The translations under genes were made by a program, and so were the position numbers. Below the pieces are notes generated by a model. The model did not search any database, was not told where the DNA came from, and saw nothing but the letters and a program-made list of their open reading frames with translations. Positions 1 through 6,045 of a stretch of DNA of 6,547 bases are shown here, piece after piece (the first letter of the stretch is position 1; each line of letters begins with the position of its first letter). Source of the DNA: Chlorobiales bacterium (GTDB lineage: Bacteria; Bacteroidota; Chlorobiia; Chlorobiales; Chlorobiaceae); NCBI GenBank assembly GCA_022360415.1, contig JAKSDB010000315.1, positions 1 to 6,547 of the forward strand, in the 5' to 3' direction.

Positions 1-203
1 ATATTGATGGTGAGCTCTATATATCTCTTGACGTAATCAATCAAAACGCCAGGCGCTTCGGAACAGGTTTCGAGAACGAACTTTTTCGGGTCACCATCCA
101 CTCCGCATTGCATTTGACCGGTTACGACGACCATGATGCTGCTGCCGGGGCTGTGATGAAAGAGAGGGAGGATTATTATCTTGCTTTACTGGGCCTTCAA
201 TAA
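1..203 (+). CDS. ybeY: YbeY endoribonuclease / rRNA maturation factor, C-terminal part
   Basis: YbeY is a cytoplasmic zinc-dependent endoribonuclease acting in 16S rRNA 3'-end maturation and ribosome quality control. Only the last 66 codons are present; the reading frame enters at base 3 and the gene starts outside the window. The family signature is visible as HSALHLTGYDDH (bases 99-134), matching HxxxHLxGYDH, followed by an Ala-rich stretch and the usual VMKERE helix just before the C-terminus. The first two metal-ligand histidines are present. At the third ligand position (six residues after the second His) there is Asp, with a His immediately after it; related Bacteroidetes/Chlorobi proteins often differ from the E. 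coli motif here. The gene converges on the response regulator with 82 nt between stop codons, and I see no convincing terminator hairpin in that gap. The family assignment is firm; the fragment cannot show the N-terminal part. Confidence 0.9.
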   Translation, partial: IDGELYISLDVINQNARRFGTGFENELFRVTIHSALHLTGYDDHDAAAGAVMKEREDYYLALLGLQ

Positions 204-285
204 AGGTGCCCTGATCACTATTCTTGCTCCCGTGCATCCATATGCAATCGGCAATGTTCCCCGGCAGACAGGCGAGTAAACATCA

Positions 286-1038
286 TCAAACAATGATGAC
301 GGAGGCTGAAAAACTGTATCCCGAGCCATGAACGGTTTTAATGGGTATCCTGTGGCTTTCCCCTTTTTGACGTAAACGGTGAATCAGCGCGTCAAGGGAA
401 CGGTTCCCATACTTATTGTCTTCGTAATCAAGAGCTTGCAACAGATCCTGGCGGGAAACGACCGTGTTGGGGAATGATGCCAGCATTTCGATCAAATCAA
501 ATTCCTTTGAGGAAAGTTTTATTGTCTCCTGCTTTGGTGTGCACAGGGCCATATCTCTGCGTATAAGTGCCCATTGTGTTGTTTCCTGCACCGGTTCAGC
601 TGCTTTCTTTTCATGCTGCCCGGACGGTTGTTCATCAAGACGTCCAAGAATACTGGAGATAGACGCTGCCAATTCGGAAAAGTCGACAGGTTTAAGCAGG
701 TAGATGTCCGCTCCGGACTGATAGGCGGTAATCCTGCTATCCAAAGATGATTGCGCAGTGAGTACAATTATGCGCATATCGGTGTTGTTTCGAATGTATT
801 CAGCTAGTACAAAGCCGTTCTGGTCGGGCAGGCCGAGATCGAGAATTGCCAAAAGATAGTTTTTTATGGCGATGTTCTGATAGAACTCCAGAGCAGATTC
901 TACCCCGGTAACATCAAATCCGGCGAGTAAAAGGGATTCTACCAGGCTTTCACGGAAATCACGGTCATCTTCAACAACGATAATTCGCTTTCTTTCGTTC
1001 AGGGGGGCGGGGGGTGTTTTTTTCATATCGTTGAGCAT
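286..1038 (-). CDS. OmpR/PhoB-family DNA-binding response regulator
   Basis: This is a two-component transcription regulator. Residues ~18-132 form a receiver domain: acidic pocket E23-D24-D25, phospho-acceptor D67 in ILDLGLPD, conserved T94 and K116 (LLKP). After a charged linker (~133-152), residues ~155-246 form a winged-helix DNA-binding domain, with the family pattern LSSKEFDLIEML, then a recognition-helix region (RSLDALIHRLRQK) and the C-terminal hairpin ending KTVHGSGYSF. At 250 residues it is slightly longer than a typical OmpR protein because of its N-terminal extension and linker. Two in-frame ATGs (1038 and 1026) are possible; neither has a clear Shine-Dalgarno sequence, so the start is unsure by four codons. 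The gene lies 68 nt downstream of the histidine kinase on the same strand, so the two are probably cotranscribed partners. Target genes cannot be read from the sequence. Confidence 0.93.
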   Translation of the reverse strand: MLNDMKKTPPAPLNERKRIIVVEDDRDFRESLVESLLLAGFDVTGVESALEFYQNIAIKNYLLAILDLGLPDQNGFVLAEYIRNNTDMRIIVLTAQSSLDSRITAYQSGADIYLLKPVDFSELAASISSILGRLDEQPSGQHEKKAAEPVQETTQWALIRRDMALCTPKQETIKLSSKEFDLIEMLASFPNTVVSRQDLLQALDYEDNKYGNRSLDALIHRLRQKGESHRIPIKTVHGSGYSFSASVIIV

Positions 1039-1106
1039 ATCATAAACATTCGCAAGATTGTAATCGAATGAGAGAAATCGGGTTGAGACTTAATCCTGTC
1101 GCTCAG

Positions 1107-2999
1107 TTAACTTGTTTTGTTTACTATAGGTAAGCGAATAATTGCCTCGACTCCATATGCGGTTCCTTCCAAAGTAACTTGTCCGTTATGCTGGTTGATA
1201 ATATTTCTTACCAGCCATAACCCGAGACCTGCACCGGCGGTATTGGCCGAGTTACTGCCGCGTTGGTACTTTTCGAAAAATGCTTCTGCTTCATCCTGTG
1301 TGATGCTGGCCCCCCGGTTTCGTATTTTAATGACAGCCTCGTCGGCTTCGATACAGCATTCTACCTCGATCGTTGAATCCGGTGGGGAATATTTACGAGC
1401 GTTATCCAGCAGGTTGAAAATGGCAAATTTAACCTGAGATTGCTCCCCGGAAACTTCATATCTGTCAAGGCACTCTGAATACCTGATGGACCGCTCAAGC
1501 CATATGTTGCGGAATGTCTCAACCTGTGAGGTAATAACCGGAGCAATCTGGAACTGCATCGACGCCGACGCTTCATGTGATTCAGAAATGCGGCTGTCCT
1601 GAATGGATACTTCCAGAACCTCAACAAGCCGGTCTATAGCACGGTTTATCTTGGACAGTTCCTTTTTATTCGAAAAGTCTCCCATTTTATTTTTTATCCT
1701 GAGAAGATCAAGGTTGGTACGGATAATTGCCAGAGGGGTACGGTATTCATGAGAAATCATGCTTAAAAAGCGTTGCAGGCGTTTGACTTCTTCCTGCAGT
1801 TTTTTTGTGCGTTCTGCAACTGCTTTTTCAAGCTGGTTGATGTTTCGTTGTTGTAGTGTCTGCAACGTAATGTCTGTCATCATGACAAGAAGAACCGGTT
1901 TGTCCTGTAATGTGATGAACTCCGAGAAATAAAGAACATTAATGAGATCGCCGGACCTTTTCCGCAACTGGAGTGGTTCGTTGATTACCCTGTCATGCTG
2001 ACTGAGTGAATGTGAAATGCTTTTATACTCGCTGGTGTTTGCATAGATCCCGAGATCTGATACAGGTTTGTTCAAGACTTCTTCTCTGTTATAGCCCAGG
2101 AGTTGCAGCCATGAAACATTGGCATCGATCAGCCGGCCGCTCTGAATATCTTCGATGCTTATGGCAAGAGGAGCGCGATCAAAGATGCTTCGGAATTTCA
2201 ATTCATTTTCCTTGAGCACAGTATCAATCTTTTTGCGCTCGTTAATATCCATAACTGTTCCGATATAACTGGTCATCCCGTCATCAGCCTCACACAGGGG
2301 CATACCGCGGCACGTGAGCCAGTGAACAGAGCCGTCCTGGTGACAGACGCGATATTCTACATTGATCTCGATTTCCTTGCTTGCCGCAGCCATAATAGTC
2401 TGGAATGTCTTCTCCCGGTCGTCGGGATGAACGGCGCTTTCACAGAGTTTATGAGTGGGCGGCAAACTGTTCGGTTCCAGTCCGTATAGTGTCCATATCC
2501 TGTCTGACCAGAAAACCTTATCAGTTTTCAGATCCCATTCCCAAACGCCGGCATCTGTGGCTTCCAGTGCAAAAGTAAGCCTCTTTTTGCTTGCCGTGAG
2601 TTCTTGCTCCAATCGTTTCTTTTCAGAAATGTCCTCAGTGATAACGAGTAGCCGTGTGATTTTTTTTTCGGATGAGAGGACCGGGTTGATAGTAACTTTC
2701 CAGATGCTGCCTTTCATTTCAGCTTCAAAAACTTCTCTTTTGCCCGTTTGAAGAACTTCCCGGATCTTTTCCCTCAGCTGACCGGTAAGCCCCGGCATTT
2801 GCAGACCGACAGCAATAAGATCAAAAACGTCGGCACCGATGCACTCATGCGGATGTTTGCCGAATGTAGCGGCAAATGCCGAATTTGTCGTAAGGATGAT
2901 GCCCTCCGTATTTATAAGAAAGACGGCCTCGGCAAAGGATTCCAATAACGCGAAAACAGTATCGTCTGCCTGAATGCTATGTGAAGTGACTGTACTCAT
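1107..2999 (-). CDS. PAS-domain sensor histidine kinase (three PAS, HisKA, HATPase)
   Basis: This is a cytoplasmic sensor kinase with no signal peptide or membrane helix. Numbered from the ATG at 2999, the domains are PAS 1 (~16-125), PAS 2 of the PAS_3 type (~140-257, with WEWD, HPDDRE and GTVMDINERK), PAS 3 (~266-379), a coiled coil (~382-412), the dimerisation/phosphotransfer domain with H417 in ISHEYRTPL, and a HATPase domain (~522-627). The ATPase N box is intact (FNLLDNARKYS, N533) and the G2 box reads GAGLGL (589-594). The G1 box is unusual: NRGASI (561-566) replaces the usual DxGxG, so Arg sits where the adenine-contacting Asp is expected. An alternative TTG start at 3011 would add four residues; I prefer the ATG, which has a weak GGAA just upstream. 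The partner regulator follows 68 nt downstream. The signal is unknown; the PAS domains show no motif that names a cofactor. Confidence 0.93.
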   Translation of the reverse strand: MSTVTSHSIQADDTVFALLESFAEAVFLINTEGIILTTNSAFAATFGKHPHECIGADVFDLIAVGLQMPGLTGQLREKIREVLQTGKREVFEAEMKGSIWKVTINPVLSSEKKITRLLVITEDISEKKRLEQELTASKKRLTFALEATDAGVWEWDLKTDKVFWSDRIWTLYGLEPNSLPPTHKLCESAVHPDDREKTFQTIMAAASKEIEINVEYRVCHQDGSVHWLTCRGMPLCEADDGMTSYIGTVMDINERKKIDTVLKENELKFRSIFDRAPLAISIEDIQSGRLIDANVSWLQLLGYNREEVLNKPVSDLGIYANTSEYKSISHSLSQHDRVINEPLQLRKRSGDLINVLYFSEFITLQDKPVLLVMMTDITLQTLQQRNINQLEKAVAERTKKLQEEVKRLQRFLSMISHEYRTPLAIIRTNLDLLRIKNKMGDFSNKKELSKINRAIDRLVEVLEVSIQDSRISESHEASASMQFQIAPVITSQVETFRNIWLERSIRYSECLDRYEVSGEQSQVKFAIFNLLDNARKYSPPDSTIEVECCIEADEAVIKIRNRGASITQDEAEAFFEKYQRGSNSANTAGAGLGLWLVRNIINQHNGQVTLEGTAYGVEAIIRLPIVNKTS

Positions 3000-3109
3000 G
3001 AGTTCCGACAATTGTCAAGATCATTTGATGGTTCTGCAGCGGGTGCAAGGAGTTTGAGACGCCGGCCAGACCTGGATGAAACAGCTTTTCGGTCTTGCAA
3101 ACATGGTGT

Positions 3110-3115
3110 ATTATA
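3110..3115 (-). promoter_or_regulatory. Candidate -10 element upstream of the kinase/regulator operon
   Basis: A perfect TATAAT occurs on the minus strand within the 260-bp gap between the synthase stop and the kinase start. No good -35 hexamer lies 16-18 bp upstream (the best is TAGCTT-like) and there is no extended-10 TG. If used, it would give a leader of about 100 nt ahead of the kinase ATG. This is a weak call based on a six-base match and suitable position only. Confidence 0.28.
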
Positions 3116-3191
3116 GCTGATCTGTTTATAGATAAGCTAAGCATTTTATAAGAAACCAGACAAACCGGATGCAAGGCGTTCGGAGCTCGGG

Positions 3192-3209
3192 ACAATTTCC
3201 GGAAACTGT
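3192..3209. repeat. 18-bp near-perfect palindrome centred on TTTCCGGAAA
   Basis: The arms ACAATTTCC and GGAAACTGT are complementary apart from one position, and the central ten bases TTTCCGGAAA are a perfect palindrome. It sits between the synthase stop codon and the kinase start, upstream of the candidate kinase promoter. The spacer-free dyad resembles an operator for a dimeric regulator more than a terminator, as no T-run follows it on either strand. No other copy was seen in the window. Confidence 0.35.
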
Positions 3210-3259
3210 TTGGATGATCTGCAGGCTGGAATGGCTGGAGAGATCCAGACGGTGCCGGC

Positions 3260-4258
3260 TTACAGGTACTTTAGCCCTATCATGGCGGCTGCCGTAAACT
3301 GGTTGATCAGAAAGAGAATATTGTTTATGACCTGAAAGCGCAGAAATGCGTTGTGCTCCTGGACCTCGCTTTTGCCTATGGCGTTCCCGAACCCGTCATC
3401 TACGGCATTTTGCATGAATGAGGCTCCTGTTTTAGGGTCGCGGTATATCGGAATCTGGATGAAAATGTTCACAGCAAGGGAGGCGGCAATGAGGTACACC
3501 AGAATCTCGAAGCCCCAGATCCATGCAAGAATTGCAAAAACTGCAAAAACGAGATCGATGATAACAAAAGCGACCAGAAACGTGTTCCTTGCGCCGATCA
3601 TGACCGTGAGCGATTTCATCCCGCCTTTGGCGTCGCCATCTTCCGATTTGAAGTCGTTCATGATGATGAGCGCAACAGCCATAAAAAAGTTCAGTCCGGC
3701 GAGTCCGATGACCTCAGGTCGTATCTCACCGAACAGTGCGTTGGCAGAGAGATATGTGATGAAACCGTAACAAAGTCCTACAGCAGGAGCTGAAAGGAAG
3801 ATGTTTTTTTTCAACTTGAGAGGAGGTGCGGAGTAGATATAGCCGAAGATGAGGGCCGTGAAAAGACAGGAGGCGAAAATCAGACCACGCTGACCCCCGA
3901 TGTAGGTGCCGATCAAGGTGCCCAGCAGAATGGCTGTGAAAAGGATAATGCTCCAGTTCCAGATGGCTTCTTTTTCGGACAGGCGTCCTGAAGGAATGGG
4001 ACGGGTAGGCTCGTTAACCCTGTCGAGTTCGAGATCGAAGTAGTCGTTGATCGACTGACTGAAGCCGATGCCGAGAGGTCCCCAGATGACGAACAGGGCA
4101 AACAGGAGCAGGTAGTCATGCGTGCTCGACTGCATGGCACCCGAAGCCATTACCCCTCCGGCCAGGCAGGGAAAAGCACTGATCCAGGTGACCGGGTCGA
4201 GAAGCTCAAGATGGGCTTTGACTTTTTCGATAAAGCCTAAACGTTTTGTTGCTGTCAT
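3260..4258 (-). CDS. Bacteriochlorophyll/chlorophyll synthase (BchG/ChlG/BchK family, UbiA superfamily)
   Basis: This membrane prenyltransferase esterifies a (bacterio)chlorophyllide with an isoprenoid diphosphate, the last step of pigment synthesis. Numbered from the ATG at 4258 (332 residues), the first Asp-rich Mg-diphosphate motif is NDYFDLELD (71-79), followed by NEPTRPIPSGR (82-92), which is diagnostic for chlorophyll synthases. YSAPPLKLKK (142-151) and the second Asp-rich motif NDFKSEDGD (201-209) complete the signature. The rest is about eight or nine hydrophobic helices. The C-terminus, with AVDDGFGNAIGKSEVQEHN, is longer than in purple-bacterial BchG. Green sulfur bacteria carry three paralogues (ChlG for Chl a, BchG for BChl a, BchK for BChl c/d/e); I cannot tell which this is. 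A TTG at 4303 preceded closely by AGGAG would add 15 residues, but the ATG agrees with where the family homology begins. It lies 108 nt downstream of the Nif11 gene on the same strand, so cotranscription is possible. Confidence 0.93.
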   Translation of the reverse strand: MTATKRLGFIEKVKAHLELLDPVTWISAFPCLAGGVMASGAMQSSTHDYLLLFALFVIWGPLGIGFSQSINDYFDLELDRVNEPTRPIPSGRLSEKEAIWNWSIILFTAILLGTLIGTYIGGQRGLIFASCLFTALIFGYIYSAPPLKLKKNIFLSAPAVGLCYGFITYLSANALFGEIRPEVIGLAGLNFFMAVALIIMNDFKSEDGDAKGGMKSLTVMIGARNTFLVAFVIIDLVFAVFAILAWIWGFEILVYLIAASLAVNIFIQIPIYRDPKTGASFMQNAVDDGFGNAIGKSEVQEHNAFLRFQVINNILFLINQFTAAAMIGLKYL

Positions 4259-4366
4259 GATGGATTTATACTTCTGTGGGAAAATGCGATAGAAGAAACA
4301 CAAGAGCTCCTGATATATTGCTCATGCTTACGGGTTAAATGATGGATGATGCAGAGTTATGGAAGT

Positions 4367-4597
4367 TCATTCCGGAAAAATGTTTTCCCATAAAGAAAAA
4401 TTGCTGTCGACATCCGGTTTTTTCTCTTTAACGTACTTGTCAAGTGTCATTCTGAGTTCATACGTTGAGCAATCAAAACCTTTGGACCCAATGATTACCA
4501 TGCACTCCAGCATATTGCTGGCAGAGAGTACCCTGTTGCGAAATGGTTCATCTGAATGGAGCTTTTCAAACAAGAGCTTTGATTGTGCGATCGTCAT
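4367..4597 (-). CDS. Nif11-domain small protein
   Basis: This 76-residue soluble protein resembles the Nif11 domain (known from nitrogen-fixation loci and as the leader of nif11-type RiPP precursors). The pattern is visible as a short N-terminal helix with F10, L13, D16 and F19-L24, a middle helix, and then GSKGFDCSTYEL (37-48), equivalent to the family's AxxxGFxFTxxEL. The domain ends near K60. A 16-residue tail, PDVDSNFSLWENIFPE, follows. It has no Gly-Gly or Gly-Ala cleavage site and no Cys/Thr-rich core, and no RiPP-modifying enzyme is in the window, so I favour a stand-alone Nif11 protein over a peptide precursor. Its function is unknown. The ATG at 4597 has no evident Shine-Dalgarno sequence. 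A perfect dyad lies 25-40 nt upstream of the start (4622-4637). The gene precedes the chlorophyll synthase in the same direction. Confidence 0.72.
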   Translation of the reverse strand: MTIAQSKLLFEKLHSDEPFRNRVLSASNMLECMVIIGSKGFDCSTYELRMTLDKYVKEKKPDVDSNFSLWENIFPE

Positions 4598-4621
4598 GTC
4601 ATTATTGATTATTGCCTGGTT

Positions 4622-4637
4622 CTGAAACCTGTTTCAG
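4622..4637. promoter_or_regulatory. Perfect 7-bp dyad, possible operator for the Nif11/synthase genes
   Basis: The arms CTGAAAC and GTTTCAG are fully complementary with a 2-bp centre. The site is 25-40 nt upstream of the Nif11 ATG on the minus strand, where a regulator would overlap or flank a promoter. No T-run follows, so it is not a typical terminator. A regulator cannot be named. Confidence 0.4.
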
Positions 4638-4838
4638 TTTTCTGTCGCAAACCCGCAGCGGCTTCCTGTCTTTATGTTTCCTGGCTCACGGGCCGGATCA
4701 TCTTTTTGCTATCTGTTTCAACTGTTCCTTTTGCTGAATGTCAGCCGGCTTCAAGGAGACGGCTACTGATTTTTGGTCTTGATTGTCGACAGCTTGAATG
4801 GTTATGCGTGGATAAATAGGTTTTAACTTACGAAAATT

Positions 4839-4867
4839 ATGCTATTTTTATCTGTAATAAATATAGT
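4839..4867 (+). promoter_or_regulatory. Tentative sigma-70-like promoter in the AT-rich zone
   Basis: TATAGT (4862-4867) lies 17 bp after ATGCTA (4839-4844), which matches TTGACA at only three of six positions. It is in the most AT-rich part of the region and points toward the chlorosome gene, which would then have a leader of about 380 nt containing the hairpin cluster. In such AT-rich DNA other hexamers could be chosen, so this is a weak call. Confidence 0.2.
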
Positions 4868-5002
4868 AAATGTAATTTTGTTTTATCCGGCTGCCTGTTA
4901 TTGTCATTTTTAACTGCTTTTTCTGAAAAGCATTAGCCTGAATAAGAATATCTTGTTCTGCTGTTTGTTGTTACTGTAGATTGATGTAGTTGTTTGTAAG
5001 AA

Positions 5003-5160
5003 CTGACATCAGAGTTTCTGATGTCCGAGTCCTTTTGCCTGGAGACAGGCAGGAAAGTGTTCGGTGCCCGTAAGCACAAATCAACGGGGGCCTGCAGAAA
5101 GGTTCTTGCTGCGATGAGCATGAGCTTTCGGTTGTTTTCTCGGGGAGAGTTTCCCGGCGG
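5003..5160 (+). ncRNA. Candidate structured RNA or 5' leader upstream of the chlorosome gene
   Basis: Four hairpins lie in series. (1) GACATCAGA (5005-5013) pairs perfectly with TCTGATGTC (5017-5025) around a 3-nt loop. (2) TGCCTG and CAGGCA (5036-5051) close on a GAGA tetraloop of GNRA type, and an outer CTTT/AAAG pairing (5032-5035 with 5054-5057) extends the stem past a 2-nt GG bulge. (3) CCCGT (5067-5071) pairs with ACGGG (5084-5088). (4) CGGGGA (5141-5146) pairs with TTCCCG (5151-5156), with one G-T pair. No T-run follows hairpins 1 or 2, so they are not simple terminators. No ORF explains the region. It could be an independent small RNA or part of the untranslated leader of the chlorosome gene, which starts 92 nt after hairpin 4. 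I do not recognise a known RNA family. The strand is inferred from the direction of the downstream gene. Confidence 0.35.
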
Positions 5161-5251
5161 CTTTGTTGAGCAATGAGTGTGAGTGTCCGGCAGGTGTTCT
5201 CGAGTTTTTCCGCGTTACTTCATTATATCCTTTCAATTAAAAAAAACAGTT

Positions 5252-5479
5252 ATGGCAAACGAAACAGCAAACGAGATTACAAATGCAGTCAACAATCTTG
5301 TGGAAACAGTTGGAAAGCTGGGCCAAGTGCAGGTTGAACTGATTTCCAACGGGTTGAAGTCCGTTACCGAGGCTTTTGAGCCGTTGAGCAAGACATCTAC
5401 CGAACTTGCCGGGAATGTTGTTAATGGATTGACCCAGGTGCTGCAGGACGTTTCGACGGCAGTTACTTCAAAAAAGTAA
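5252..5479 (+). CDS. Chlorosome envelope protein, CsmB/CsmF type
   Basis: This 75-residue protein fits the small envelope proteins that coat the chlorosome, the BChl-filled light-harvesting body of green sulfur bacteria. The sequence reads as two amphipathic helical segments separated at FEPLSKTS (42-49). The first carries VNNLVETVGKL and LISNGLKSV; the second carries LAGNVVNGLTQVLQDVSTAV. A basic SKK end follows. The central EPLSKT.LAGNVVN..TQVLQ.V block and the length are what I associate with CsmB and CsmF, which resemble each other; I cannot separate the two. The ATG at 5252 is chosen because the protein then begins MANETAN, as expected. An in-frame GTG at 5183 would add a basic, unrelated N-terminus. 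No Shine-Dalgarno sequence precedes the ATG, only an A-rich stretch. A clear terminator follows, so the gene is probably transcribed alone. Confidence 0.87.
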   Translation: MANETANEITNAVNNLVETVGKLGQVQVELISNGLKSVTEAFEPLSKTSTELAGNVVNGLTQVLQDVSTAVTSKK

Positions 5480-5493
5480 CCTGTCGTCATGGG

Positions 5494-5523
5494 AGCACTT
5501 CATGCCGGGGTGTGAAGTGCTTT
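5494..5523 (+). terminator. Rho-independent-like terminator of the chlorosome gene
   Basis: AGCACTTCA (5494-5502) and TGAAGTGCT (5513-5521) form a perfect 9-bp stem with a 10-nt GC-rich loop, beginning 14 nt after the stop codon. The T-run is short (TTT, ending before CC), so termination may be partial. The stem could also protect the 3' end of an abundant structural-protein mRNA. Confidence 0.65.
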
Positions 5524-5771
5524 CCGGATTCATTTCAGCATTACCCGTCATTATTTGATGTCCGGCACCGATACCTTGCCGATACAGGTTTCCTTCAGAG
5601 GGGACAAATGGATTGGTAACGGCCTCCGCGTGGTTGGCCTGCCTTTTTGCTTGTACATCATTAATCATAAAACAAATACCCATGATGATAAGACAATTAT
5701 GGATGCAGGCGGTCAGGTCGGCATGGACATCATACATCAGAAAGATGAACAGGTGTACGAAGGAAAAGGAT

Positions 5772-5921
5772 ATGAACAGCTATCTCAGTCAGAAGATCGA
5801 TCTGGATATGACGCTGGAAGAGTTTGGGGAAATGGTCTTTATCGAAGGTTTTGCTGCCGGAGAAAAATATGCCAAACGGTTGATGGTTGGAAATGAAAAA
5901 GAGGAGGTCAGACTCAACTGA
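5772..5921 (+). CDS. Small hypothetical protein, 49 residues
   Basis: A short soluble protein beginning MNSYLSQKIDLDM. The best support is the ribosome-binding site: the purine run AAGGAAAAGGA (5760-5770) puts AGGA 7 nt before the ATG. The residue pattern IDLDMTLEEFGEMVFIEGF (9-27) followed by AAGEKYAKRLM looks like two amphipathic, acidic-then-basic helices rather than random translation. I recognise no family. In-frame starts further up (ATG 5745, giving 58 residues, or 5613, giving 102) lack a better site, and the added sequence rich in Trp, Met and Cys looks non-coding. The 250 nt between the preceding terminator and this ORF shows no other gene. The next gene begins 124 nt downstream. 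Confidence 0.5.
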   Translation: MNSYLSQKIDLDMTLEEFGEMVFIEGFAAGEKYAKRLMVGNEKEEVRLN

Positions 5922-6045
5922 CTTTAGATTGCATTCCTTGAAATGGTTGTCTCTGAAGAGAGATTGTGCTTTGTATTTGCTATTCGGAAGATAGGGAAAA
6001 AAGGACATTGGAAATTCATTAACAAGATAAAAGGAGAGTGTTGCC

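Larger units (their letters stand above)
4598..5251. other. Gene-free divergent intergenic region
   Basis: About 650 bp between the minus-strand Nif11 gene and the plus-strand chlorosome gene holds no ORF with believable composition or family resemblance. Its parts are a perfect dyad near the Nif11 start (4622-4637), a self-complementary TGTCGACA (4784-4791), a markedly AT-rich stretch (~4805-4925) that is the likeliest promoter zone, a cluster of hairpins (5003-5160), and an imperfect direct repeat (5111-5144 and 5170-5204). Both flanking operons probably start here. Confidence 0.6.

Noticed and set aside
204..285. TGCAT/ATGCA mini-hairpin between the convergent ybeY and regulator genes as a terminator
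   Set aside because: Only 5 bp and no T-run on either strand.
3044..3190. Two TGCAAGG-containing stretches (near 3050 and 3172) as a direct repeat
   Set aside because: Only a short core matches well; too degenerate over its length to separate from chance.
2977..3195. 72-codon minus-strand frame upstream of the kinase
   Set aside because: Overlaps the kinase start in another frame, has no ribosome-binding site and a non-protein-like composition.
4741..4776. AGCCG/CGGCT stem followed by a T5 stretch as a terminator
   Set aside because: Short stem with a 12-13-nt loop, T-run offset by several bases, and no gene ending just upstream on that strand.
4583..4819. 78-codon + frame across the Nif11 start and upstream region
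   Set aside because: Cys- and Arg-rich translation with no family resemblance; it covers the likely promoter side of the Nif11 gene.
5115..5204. Two consecutive short ORFs beginning MSMSFRLFS and MSVSVRQVF with an ATGA overlap, as possible upstream ORFs
   Set aside because: The likeness follows from the imperfect DNA repeat, neither has a ribosome-binding site, and the second runs out of frame into the chlorosome gene.
5183..5251. In-frame GTG extension of the chlorosome protein by 23 codons
   Set aside because: The extension is basic and unlike the N-terminus expected for these envelope proteins, which begins at MANETAN; it overlaps the repeat-bearing leader.
5555..5896. 113-codon + frame overlapping the 49-residue ORF
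   Set aside because: The translation looks like random sequence, has no ribosome-binding site, and overlaps the better-supported frame.
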